Assembly: GCF_033439725.1 (NCBI RefSeq)
Contig: NW_026944389.1
Location: 1,798,001 to 1,862,000 of the forward strand
Direction of reading: 5' to 3'
Length of the DNA: 64,000 nucleotides
Source of the DNA: Neurospora tetraspora
Taxonomy: Eukaryota > Ascomycota > Sordariomycetes > Sordariales > Sordariaceae
A program made the position numbers and the translations under genes. Under the pieces are notes generated by a model. It was given only the letters and a program-made list of their open reading frames with translations, made no database searches and was not told the DNA's origin. Shown one piece after another: positions 22,105 through 31,534 of this stretch (position 1 is the first letter of the stretch; each line of letters begins with the position of its first letter).

Positions 22105-24467
22105 CATTCAACTACCTAATGCCAGTATGGAATGAATGGTCAACCGACATGGAAGAATTCTTGATAATCGACGATATCAAAGTTATGTTGCTCCTATTCC
22201 TCCTCATCATAGTCATCGGTCCTTGATTCCTTCCTGAGTTATCCGACACATCCTCTTTTCTGTCCAGAAGAAGAAGGGTACTAAGTTGTATTCTTCTTTC
22301 TTCCCACATATACAATAAAACACCCAATCTGAACGTTCTGCCATGCTATGTTACAAAATAAAACCGCTTAGTTCCTCTCGATACCGACCAGGCTCGGGGA
22401 AATGGAAACAACAAGAAACAAAACGAGTACGACGAGCACGAAGACGAGGAAGGCCAAGGAAAGAAAGTGACTGTTGGGGCTTGAGTGAGATCGACATACA
22501 GCCACGGACTCTCAACCGGCACTCAAGTTTGATGTGGAGGGAGCGCGAGGCTCACATTGCCCCACATGGCCCCCAGGACCGGTCTGATGGTTGATAGAAT
22601 TGTGGCCGCCTCCGGGCGCCGGTGCCGGTGACGATGACTGTGTCGGGAAGCGGGAAGGAGAGGGACTCGGTGCCCGACTCCTGCGTCTTCTGGCCGCCAT
22701 GTCCGCTGTGCGGAGACCTCTTCGGAGTCTTTGGTCGTGGTGTTGGTGGTTGTGGTAGTGGTGGTGGTGGTGGTGGTGAAAAGCATCTTGTCCTTGGCGT
22801 TGGTATTGGCCTTGGGATAGATACTGAGGCATTGGAAGATATCTTGAGTCGGGAGTGTTGAAGATAGAATTTCTTGATGGAGAACGTAAGTTAGTCGGCG
22901 CCCAAGAAAGACACTGGGTGTAAGACGGGAGGATAGAGTGTGTCATACTCACCTGCTAGGGGCGACTTAGATGGTATACCAAAGGTATAGCGATGCTTAG
23001 AGAAAGTATACTAGGTTGAGATGGTAAAAAAAGGCTTGGTGAGAAGTCGGTAACTTGGATGGTTTCGAGTTGAAGCTGTGATTGTTGTAAGTGGGTGGTA
23101 CTTCTGGGGATGGAAGAAAAAGAGGAAGAGGGGGCGAGCCTGGGGATTAAGTATCAAATTCATCGGCCCTCCAGATTATTGCTTCCAGGCCGTACGTACG
23201 GCCTTTTTGGCTCTTGATCCGAGCAATCAAAGACGAGTGCATCTCCGTGGTGCATCTTTGGAGTACATCTTCGGTTCCTAAAAAAGATGTATGATCCGGA
23301 GTTCGTGATGAATCACTGCAGTCCCATGCCCGCCTCGGCCAGCTCCCCCTGAGGGTGGCCATATATGCATCATCAGGCGATAAGCAACAATTCATCAGTC
23401 AGTTATCTTGCTCTGCCTGTACCTCATCCTACCGTAAAGACTCGGAAACATGTTTTACAGGTTGCAGAGTCAAAAACGTCCAGCAACCACGTACGTGCTT
23501 TCCGACGTGATTGCCAAAGAGTAACCCTCGGGCGCATACACCGTTTTCCTACACGCACCCAGTTTTCGACCATGTTGAAGACACTCAACCAGACTTCCAC
23601 ATTTGCTCTTAGTTTCGCCAAGAAAAACACCATGACTTCATAGTCAATTAAATCCCAAACTCCCTGTAGCCTTCCCTCAATTCAAATTCCGATCATCGGC
23701 CACACATTTTGTACGTTGTAAACGGTGGACGCTGCGAATGTAATCATGCCCAAAGAAAGCCCTTGGTAATTTTGTGTAAGAAAAAAAGTAACGCCGATAA
23801 GGAAATGAAGTAGGCAAACGAATCACACCAATTTTGAAGAAAATATTGGTGGTTATTTTGGTGGGGAATTATCACCAAATGTCTTTTAAATGTTGGGTGC
23901 GTGTCAGGAAAAGGTAGGTGCGCAGAGGGTCACTCCTGCCAATAACTTCTGTGTCGTGAACTTCAGCAGCCGGAGTTTGGGACCAACCTGATGGGCTAAA
24001 TACATTTATTCCTTCCGTGCCAAGCTCCTACGCCTTTCTCATCTGGCAGATGGATCTCGTAGCCTGGCCAGTCCTTCTGACTGACTACTTCCTCATCCAG
24101 GTGACGTCGCAGCTTCAACAATATCTATGCCCGGACTGGGATTGTCTTTATGAACGGTGGGATCGTAATACTAGTCACTAGTGATTGATTTTGTTCTTGA
24201 GTTATCTGACCGATCGTCTTTCTCGTCTTCAGGAAGTGCGATGATGGTCGGTTGTATTCTTCTACACTCCTGCCTGCACAAAGAAGTATTCAATCTGAGA
24301 GTCATAATACAACCAACGGTACAGTCCCTCGCAATGTCATGCTTCCATATGAATCCCAACAATCTGTCTTCCTTTTTCTTCGTCGTATTTGCCATCCTCG
24401 CCTCATGTTGCCTTCCATTCCCATACCCAGTCGAACCGCGCAGCAGACTCACCACCATCAGGCAGGC
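22105..24467. other. Poorly resolved stretch with weak minus-strand coding signal
   Basis: About 2.4 kb. On the minus strand, 22512-22952 holds low-complexity open frames (one His-rich, one Thr-rich), neither convincing. A short exon-like segment ending in a TAA at 22891-22893 matches a second copy at 25081-25178. A small open segment at 24171-24290 (minus) could be a last exon of the 24468-24971 gene. The rest (23400-24170) shows nothing. Confidence 0.35.
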
Positions 24468-24971
24468 TTACTCACCTCCAGTCCTCCTCCTCCTGCATGT
24501 GCCACACGTCCCACAATGGGGGCATGGGAGAGAAAGCGGGCAAGAATAAGGATAATGGCGGGGAGAAGAAGAACCGGGGGGAGAATCAGAGGAAGAAGAA
24601 GAAGGAGAACCGGAGCGGGATCGGGTCGAAGAAGGCGTCGGCGCGTTACTTCTGCGCCGCCGCTCCGCCCTGTCCACCTCATCCTCCCGCAGCAGCTGCT
24701 GCTGCTCCGTTGTGTCTGGCGGCGGGTCTACCGCCGAAAGCCAATCCAGGTTATCGGAGAGTTCCAGGTCGGCCACATCGGCTACCCCACGCCCACGCAC
24801 GAACTCACGTACGTAGGCAACCATATCTATGGTTCGAACCACAAACACATATACAATCCCAGCCACGGCCAAGATCATGAAAAACCCCAACACCATTCCC
24901 CCTACCAGAACCACCATCAACGGCACAATATACACTGCCAGGAGAAACATATCGGAGAAAAGGGATTCCAT
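24468..24971 (-). CDS. Putative small membrane protein with Ser/Arg-rich tail
   Basis: An open frame of 167 codons on the minus strand. Residues 1-50 are two closely spaced hydrophobic segments (FLLAVYIVPLMVVLVGGMVL, then FFMILAVAGIVYVFVV). A charged segment follows with LELSDNLDWLSAVDPP, then an Arg/Ser/Pro-rich tail and a CPHCGTCGTC motif. The frame ends right after a canonical GTGAGT donor, so the true C terminus may lie in a further exon (possibly 24171-24290). Immediately upstream, 24979-25030 has intron-like ends (GTAAGA...CAG) that could place an intron just before the ATG. Family not recognised. Confidence 0.5.
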   Translation of the reverse strand: MESLFSDMFLLAVYIVPLMVVLVGGMVLGFFMILAVAGIVYVFVVRTIDMVAYVREFVRGRGVADVADLELSDNLDWLSAVDPPPDTTEQQQLLREDEVDRAERRRRSNAPTPSSTRSRSGSPSSSSSDSPPGSSSPRHYPYSCPLSLPCPHCGTCGTCRRRRTGGE

Positions 24972-25080
24972 CGTACTGATAGCGTTAATAGAGGCTTGGT
25001 AACGGAGGTGGTGATATCGGCAACGTTATTGGGTATCTTACTTAAGTGTAGTGGGGACGAAGCCTTTTCGGTGAAGAAAG

Positions 25081-25178
25081 TTAGCTGGAGCCAAAGAAAG
25101 ACTGGATGCGAGACGGGGATTGGAGGGCGTCGTACTCAGCTTGTTTGAGGGCGGCTTCGATGATCTTTGCTTGACAAT
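25081..25178 (-). CDS. Candidate terminal exon of an unidentified small protein (paired with copy near 22.9 kb)
   Basis: After an acceptor-like CACAG, the minus strand reads CQAKIIEAALKQAEYDALQ, then SPSRIQSFFGSS and a TAA at 25081-25083. The amphipathic, coding-like composition and the aligned copy with the same stop position near 22891 suggest a real exon. I could not join upstream exons with confidence, so only this segment is reported. Confidence 0.3.
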
Positions 25179-27103
25179 CTGTGGCTTATGCTCGGGTACT
25201 GTGACTGCTGGAGGTTAGCAAGAACGAACGAGGGAAGTGTGTGGAATGGACATGGATGACGGACTTGCAGAGAGTTTTGGAGCTTCTTGGGTGCAAATGT
25301 CTGGAGATATGACTCTGTGGTATGGGTACTGTCTCTGAGGAGAACAGTGGCGTGTTCAGAGAAGAGATGAATGGGATGGAGATGTGAAAGAAACTAGGAG
25401 AGAAGTTGGTAGCTTACATGGGTTTGACTGGAGCTCTGGTTGGTGTGCCTGATGTTGATAAGAGGGGAAGAAGAGAGTTCGATTAATAGGTGGGGGATGG
25501 GGTGTTTAAATACAGTAAACTCATGGAACCTCGAAAATATTTTGCCCGGCAGTATGTAGGGAATCTGGCTCTTGACACAGGTCATTTGTGACGAGTGCAT
25601 CCTTGGTTCCCGCATGAATGTATCGCTAGGAGTATGTGGTCATGAATATATGAAGTTCCGATGTCCGTCTCGGCCATCTCACCTTCAAGCCCGCAGATAT
25701 AAAAGCATGATGGCACGAGGCGAAGCCGAATCGGGGCTCGGACGGGCTTTCATGACCATATTTTGGAATCTAAAGCAGATAAATCTTGTTGGTCATGCTG
25801 GATGCACTGGCGGTACTGCTATCATTGTAAGAAAAAGATCAGGAAATGAAAAAATGGTGTGTCCGATCCGGGCATCCGGGTTGGGATATCTCGATGAACA
25901 TACATAAACGGATGGCCGATGCGCCTACGTGGAGGCAAGACACAACGGGGCTTTGGCTGCAGAAATGGGTTTTTTTCTTGACCGGCATTTATGCATAATA
26001 AAGGGGTCTTGAAGCAGACATTTGCTGTGCTATGTGAACTTCGGGGTTCAAAAATGTATCGGACTTCCCTGGCCGGTTTACTGACGATAATGAGACGTGC
26101 CTGGGGCCCGAAGACCGCAGTCGACATGAATCCGTATGGGACTCCGACAGGCTCCTCAGGTGTGGCTGGTGTCAACACACTCCCGGCTGCGTAAGCGAGT
26201 TCCCATCAGTTGTGTGGGCTTATCGAGACAGTACAGAAAATTACAGACAGTTCATGATTTCGCAACGCAGCTCTGAGCACGTGGAGGCGTTAGGGATACC
26301 GAAGAAATGGTCGAGCATCAGGGACGAAACTACAAGCATTTACCAAGCCCGGGCAGTTGGTTCCCGATGCTAGTGGAAAGAGGGGGGTGATGATGGTTCG
26401 AAGTATGAATGTACGGTTGTTTATTTATTGTAACCATCTATTGACTGTATCTTTTCCTCTGTATCATGTCGATGGTGGGGGCAATGATGGGAAGGCGATG
26501 TGGGTTCATCTACGGTGTTAGGTTTGGCTGCGTGGGTATGAATTCGTCGAGAGGATGCTGCCATGTCCTGGTGTGGGCTGGAAGAGTAAACAACCATCGC
26601 CCTCCTACAAGATCTAAGATTCCGCTATGCATGTCCATCTCTGCCGGGTCGTGACACTCGGGCCTCATGTTCCCTCCCAAGCACCGAGCAGTTCTCCCTC
26701 ACTTCCAACCAGCAGCCAGGTTGGTGGACTTCCTGCTCGAGTCGTAGTTGGAGTTCTTCGGGATCCCTCTCGCTGTATGCTCGCCCATGGTCGACATCGC
26801 CGTCGCTTTGCCCAGCTGTGCTCTTCGATTTCAATCTCCTCTCCCACGGTTGCCGAGTTGGTTATCTTCGGATGCCCGTCTGTTGCTTCCTCGCTGATGC
26901 CGGCTGGTTTTGGATATGGATCTCTTCTGATTAGGGATCTCGTGATAGAGGACCAGGAGGTGGGAGTCCTTGACTCGCAAGGAGCGGATTGAGGTTCGAG
27001 GTAGGTTGCGCCGGTGAGGTGTGTTGATGGTCTGGCTTCCTCGCAGACAAGGTATCGTGGCTTTGGGCGGGGTTGGCGGGCTCAGATGTAGAGGTAAGCA
27101 CGT
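25179..27103. other. Poorly resolved stretch
   Basis: About 1.9 kb. 25179-25560 probably holds 5' exons or introns of the small gene above (a GCTAAC...CCAG branch/acceptor pair is at 25203-25215). On the minus strand, 26640-27080 has several open, coding-like but mutually overlapping frames that I could not assemble. 25620-26620 shows nothing. Confidence 0.3.
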
Positions 27104-27664
27104 TTAGGTGATGACGTAGTTGAAGATATCGACCGGGTCTGGCAGATGGGCGGGGGGCGGCTGCGGAAAGTTCAGGCGCGGGTTAAGCAGACGGAGATTC
27201 GAAAAGTAAAGAACGCTCGTGATGGTATAACGGGCCATGCCGTGGCTTATCCCGATGTCGTCGATATTTGGATCATATCCCACTCCATCTCTTCGTTCGC
27301 CATTGTTAGTATCGTTGGTGGTGGTTGAAACTGAACACATCGCCTGGAACTCCCTTTTGTGTATGAGTGAGCCACTGAAGCACGGTGGTGTGGTTTGTCC
27401 GTCGTCCTTGGGGCTGGCTTCCTCTGCAACCCAGCGCATCAGTTCCAACCCAGCTGTGATGACTTCATGGTGCTCTTTTTCAACGGCAAGACGATCAAAT
27501 CTTCCTCGCCCTTTCCTCCCCATATTGATATTGCCGTCTCGTCGGGATGAGGGCGGCTTCGATATTGGAAGGCGACGGGGGAAACGCGCTGGAGCGGGGC
27601 GCTCAAGAGAAGGGACGAAGGGTCGATATCGACAGAGCGTATCTTGGGTAGGTGTAGATTCCAT
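27104..27664 (-). CDS. Hypothetical protein
   Basis: An open frame of 186 codons on the minus strand starting MESTPTQDTLCRYRPF. It has a basic central part (MGRKGRGRFDRLAVEKEHHE) and a Pro-rich C-terminal end (NFPQPPPAHLPDPVDIF). No domain is recognised and no signal peptide or membrane segment is seen. An overlapping minus-strand frame (27439-27981) also stays open, so which one is coding, and whether introns join it to the 26.6-27.1 kb signal, is unresolved. Confidence 0.3.
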   Translation of the reverse strand: MESTPTQDTLCRYRPFVPSLERPAPARFPRRLPISKPPSSRRDGNINMGRKGRGRFDRLAVEKEHHEVITAGLELMRWVAEEASPKDDGQTTPPCFSGSLIHKREFQAMCSVSTTTNDTNNGERRDGVGYDPNIDDIGISHGMARYTITSVLYFSNLRLLNPRLNFPQPPPAHLPDPVDIFNYVIT

Positions 27665-28268
27665 GGACCATCACCGCGGACAGTCAGTGAAATCAGGGGC
27701 GCCCTTCCATGATGAGTTGGTGTTTCGAGCATTGAATGCAAGGCTGATGGAATTGATTTGGAGTGACTGATGGTAAGAAAAAGGGTTCCGGTATCGGCTG
27801 CCGAGATGCATTTCCGTACAAAAAAAAAGAGCTTGCCATTAGTTATCTGATAAGAATTTCCTGTACCCGGAGTTAACGACATGAGCTGCATGCATGACAA
27901 AGATTGTTTACCCAGGTCACATAACAATGTAGCGATTCTGCCGTAAGGTACACTAGGGCAGGTGGGTAACGCCGATAGCACTTGCAGAAATCCTCACCGA
28001 GACATCATCAACAATCGCCGGAACATCAAGATGACTGGTCAAGGAAGTTGACCTCGACCCCTAGGTGTGTAAGAAAAAGGCACAAAACGCACAAAAAGTA
28101 CAAGGGAACACATCCAAAAGTGCACAAACTTATGCGGAGTATCGCCAGTGATTTGAGTTGCGTTAGATATTCCTACCCATAATTTCCTTTCCCGGATGCT
28201 CCTACCCTTCCTTGGTCAATCTCTCTCCTACCTTCCTCAAGGCAACCTTGACGCTCAGCAGTGACGTT
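27665..28268. other. Intergenic spacer
   Basis: About 600 nt downstream of the nucleotidyltransferase-like gene. No feature is seen. Confidence 0.35.
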
Positions 28269-29722
28269 TTAGGACGCTACCTTTTGGGACGAAGACTTCG
28301 ACGGTGTTGACCATCGACGGAAGAACCTTGTCCAAAACCATTCCTTGTTCTCAGGCACCGGCTTGCTCCCCTCGCTCTTCTGTATGGTGGTCCACCTATC
28401 CCAAAGGTAATCCCCCTCCAACGACAATGCCCTTGCAAAGTAATCCGTCATGAGGTCATTCGGCGACAAGGCATCATAACAGCCCAAGAAGTTCGTTCGG
28501 AGCTTCATGTCGATCCAGCTAACATCGCCCACTTCTACCAGGTGTCCAGAGAGGATGTATGTCACATCGGCAATGTCTCGCTCGGTGGAAGATCTCCTGA
28601 TCATGCAAAGCTTGTCATGAAGAACATATCCAACGTTCAGGCAGTGGTACTGCTTCTCGAGTGAGAGGGGCGAGGAAACGAGATCCCTTTCATTCTCGAA
28701 CTCCTCGAGTACTGGGAGGAGGCTTTGGCCAAGGTTCGTGTCGGATGAGTGCTCATGGCCGAAAAACCGCAGATCGACTCGTACCCAATGCGTGGTGTTG
28801 TCGTCGCTATCGGGATCACCGACCTGCACAAAGATGGTCTTGTGTGTCGTATCTTTGACTCCTGAGAGAAACACCGAGGGCCGAAGGATCCTGTCAGACA
28901 GTGAGCGACAAACCCAGACCAGAAAAAAAAGTGCAAAAAAAGAGGAGTGGGCGTGAATCGAACGTAGGACGTGAGACGGCTGGAAAGGAGTAGAAGAGCC
29001 TTATTTGCGTAGCCGGAAGACGCCAGCTGTAACACTAGCTGTCAGACGAGCCTCCTAGCCCACATGGTACTAGGACGCAATTGCCCCCGGATCTTTACCA
29101 GGTGACAACTCCCCAGGACCCAGGCATTGCCAGGGCGGGGGGAACGTCTGACAGCCCCGACGGTCGGGTTGAGCGACGTGATGCGTCCATCACGTCGCTC
29201 AACCACGAGCCCACTGAATTGTTGAGAACCTGGTCCGAACTTTCGACTTATCAACCGGCCTTGGCAGCAAAGATGAGATGAAAAGGGAAGGCTGATGCCG
29301 GCTGATGCCTACCTTAGCTCGTCTTTGAAGATGGTGAGCCATGCGCTCGCGTCAGTGTTGAGGATGGATAATGGGACTGCCAAGTCAACATTCTGACGAA
29401 CACCCTGCATTCCCCGAAGTTGGAGAGAGAAACCTCCCATGACGGCGTAAGGGATATTTTTCTTGTCGAGGATGTCCGTGACGATGTCGAGCGCATCGAC
29501 TAGCTGACTTGTTGTTGCACCCTTGCTGGATGAGTTGAGTATCTCCCACTCACGGCTGCCACAGTACTCCCCAGGTGTTAAGGGGGGTGGTCGGTCAAAG
29601 TAGTCATGGATAATGACAAGACTGCTCTCGGTAGACTCAATAACAAAACTTCTCTCAGGAGATCCAATGAAGAGACTGTTCTCCGGAGATACAATAACGA
29701 AACTGCTTTCGGTTGACTCCAT
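28269..29722 (-). CDS. Nucleotidyltransferase-fold protein with N-terminal 9-residue repeats
   Basis: Two minus-strand exons: 29722-29313 and 28890-28269 (343 aa) flanking a 422-nt intron (donor AG|GTAGGC, acceptor GACAG). The join gives ...FKDELRILRPSVFLSG in frame. Residues 3-38 are four 9-residue repeats (see repeat entry). Residues ~75-120 form the NTase core DILDKKNIPYAVMGGFSLQL, then RGMQGVRQNVDLAVP: a GG motif, an R, and the Asp strand. The usual second carboxylate of the hDhD/E motif is Ala here (VDLAV), so catalysis is doubtful. A third strand Asp may be in VRVDLRFFG. The C-terminal half has the helical K/R...D pattern (LHDKLCMIRRSSTERDIADV) typical of AbiEii-like and related fungal NTases. 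Role unknown. Confidence 0.7.
29038..29155. repeat. 11-bp perfect inverted repeat inside the intron of the nucleotidyltransferase-like gene
   Basis: GCTGTCAGACG at 29038-29048 is the exact reverse complement of 29145-29155. With the hairpin at 29167-29204 it forms a set of foldback structures in the same intron. Confidence 0.7.
29167..29204. repeat. Perfect 17-bp hairpin with 4-nt loop
   Basis: GGTTGAGCGACGTGATG (29167-29183), loop CGTC, then the exact reverse complement (29188-29204). It lies in the 422-nt intron of the nucleotidyltransferase-like gene. A second small palindrome, CCCGACGGTCGGG, lies directly before it. Confidence 0.9.
29609..29716 (-). repeat. Four in-frame 27-bp repeats encoding S-x-E-x-S-hydrophobic-x-I-x
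   Basis: The units encode STESSFVIV, SPENSLFIG, SPERSFVIE and STESSLVII. Ser1, Glu3, Ser5 and Ile8 are fixed while codons vary, so the protein pattern is more conserved than the DNA. Confidence 0.85.
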
Positions 29723-30393
29723 GTTTTCTCAAAACCACCTGGGGGTTGTCTCGAATGTTTGTGGTAGTGTTGCGTTCAAGCTGTAAGGCGACAACTTCTT
29801 TGTATACATATGTCCTTTTCTTCATGGAAGAAGAGAACCCAAGGGTGATAGCATATACTTATGCTAGATTGTTGCTTCTGTAGGGGATATTCATCGTTAG
29901 CCTATTCAATGCCATGAGCAGGCCCATCGACTAACAAGGGCTGTCCCGGACACATCTGTGATGCTCTTGATGAAGCCTCAAAGTTGTCCACCATCGATGG
30001 TTTTCATGCTTGCGATGGGATGAGACACCAAACTGTCCAGACCCTCTCAACGGCTGAAAAAGGATATCCATTGCAAGGTTCAAAAAACAGTGTGACTGGT
30101 GAAAGATGACAGAGAAACTATCTGGGTCAGTGGGCATAGTTCATCATCGAGATTAATATGGTAATTTCCATGTCTTCCATTGTCCAAGTCGCCCGGCAGT
30201 AGAGCTGGCAGTGCCTCAGGGAGAGCCGGTAGCGTTCCAGCCAGAGCAGGGAGTACAGGAAGGCCTCGCGGCAGACCCCGCAAGAACACTGGTGCCGATG
30301 GACCGCCGCGATTGAGGGGAGGATAGATTGATTGATTGACAAGGTTTTCATTCACAGGGTTTCATTCATGTAATGATACATGTAAAAAGTATC

Positions 30394-30768
30394 AAAAAAA
30401 AGAGTTCAGGACTTACAGTGCGAACCCCACCCTGAGTCTCTAGAGAACGAGTCTCCTGAGCCTACTCCGAAGGATAGCCCGTGACTTACCCATGCCTTAA
30501 TCTCTTTGCCTTACTGACATTACAGGACTTGTGAGCAGATTCCCTAGTTCGGTCTCCCCAGTTCGGTCTCCCCAGTTCGGACAAGTTAATATAGATCTGA
30601 GAGATGTTAGCAGTAAGGGGGACTACGCGTTTACGACAGTCACATTGCAGGGTGAAAGATGAAGAAAGAGGAAGAAAGAGCGTCACAGATAGGATTCGAA
30701 CTCGTAGTCTACTTACACCAGTAGCAGTGCTTTGGGCGTCCCCGCACACCGCTATACCATGGGGCCCT
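30394..30768 (-). mobile_element. Candidate tRNA-derived SINE-like element
   Basis: On the minus strand an A-box (TGGTATAGCGG, 30759-30749) and a B-box (AGTTCGAATCC, 30702-30692) are spaced like a tRNA-type Pol III promoter. A ~290-nt non-tRNA body containing 14-bp tandem repeats follows, ending in T8 (30401-30394), a Pol III terminator. The tRNA part cannot be folded into a full cloverleaf. No other copy is in this window. Confidence 0.4.
30546..30580 (+). repeat. 14-bp tandem repeat, 2.5 copies
   Basis: AGTTCGGTCTCCCC at 30546-30559 and 30560-30573, then a partial AGTTCGG. Confidence 0.85.
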
Positions 30769-31534
30769 CATGGCACCCCCTTTCGGGGGCTGGCGATAGT
30801 AGATGGAAGAGGTAGAGATTATAAAGACGATTGGAGCGTTGTTTAGAGTTATTTGGGATTGTTTCGGATAATGATAGGAATCTGAACTGGAGGGTGATAT
30901 TTGGTAATGTCTGGTAATATCTGGTGATGTTTTTGTTGGTGTTTCTCTTTTGGATGTGGATCCAGCTTTTCACGGCTTAAGATGTGGACTCGTGGGCGCT
31001 TCACTGTCTCCCCTGGATTTGGCTCCGCCCGGGGGAAGACTATTTTATTGTAATTTCCATGTCTTCCATTGTCCAAGTTCTGTTTACCTACCTATTCCTC
31101 ACCCTGTTAGCTCAGGGGTTCCTTAAAGGAGCGTCCGGCGGAGGTGCACTAACACTTACACCAAAACCAAACTGCCAGGTGCCAGTGGATCTTGCCCCAG
31201 CTGGACGCTGGAAAAGGCCCCACTATGACACAGCATTGACCAATCATGAATACCGGATTCGTGTCCGCTCAATCGTTGCCCAAAAAGGGACGTACCCAGT
31301 CACGCCAATTCCAACGTCACTCGTCGAACAAACATCAACTTCTGCGGTTTGCCAGTAGCATCACCAACCTCGCCGGTGGCCGTCCTGACCCATCTACCTG
31401 TCTTTGCCATCCTTTTTTCATTGTCCCACGGGGAAAAGAGAGCATTCCCTTACCGGCTGGTGGCAATTACGCGTCGTCCAGTTCACAACCCAAAAAGAAG
31501 GAAGGAAAAAAAACCTGCCGTCTGCACGCACATC

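Larger units (their letters stand above)
30161..31078 (+). repeat. 29-nt exact direct repeat flanking ~860 bp
   Basis: The same 29 nt (GTAATTTCCATGTCTTCCAT followed by TGTCCAAGT) occur at 30161-30189 and 31050-31078 in the same orientation. Sequence between them includes the SINE-like element. Confidence 0.9.
29723..31534. other. Repeat-rich intergenic region
   Basis: About 1.8 kb between the NTase-like gene and aprataxin. It holds a 29-nt exact direct repeat, a tRNA-like A-box/B-box pair, a 14-bp tandem repeat and a T-run, listed separately. No confident gene. A minus-strand open frame at 30080-30355 is Leu/Pro-repetitive and not convincing. Confidence 0.45.

Noticed and set aside
21839-22111. 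Lys/Arg- or Pro/Leu-rich frames at the end of AP-3 beta
   Set aside because: Other frames of the GAG/GAA-rich acidic hinge.
22512-22952. His-rich or Thr-rich minus-strand protein
   Set aside because: Frames arise from a CAC/ACC microsatellite; neither has supporting motifs. Kept only as an uncertain note.
30661-30768. Functional tRNA gene
   Set aside because: A-box and B-box present, but acceptor and T stems do not pair; called a SINE-like element instead.
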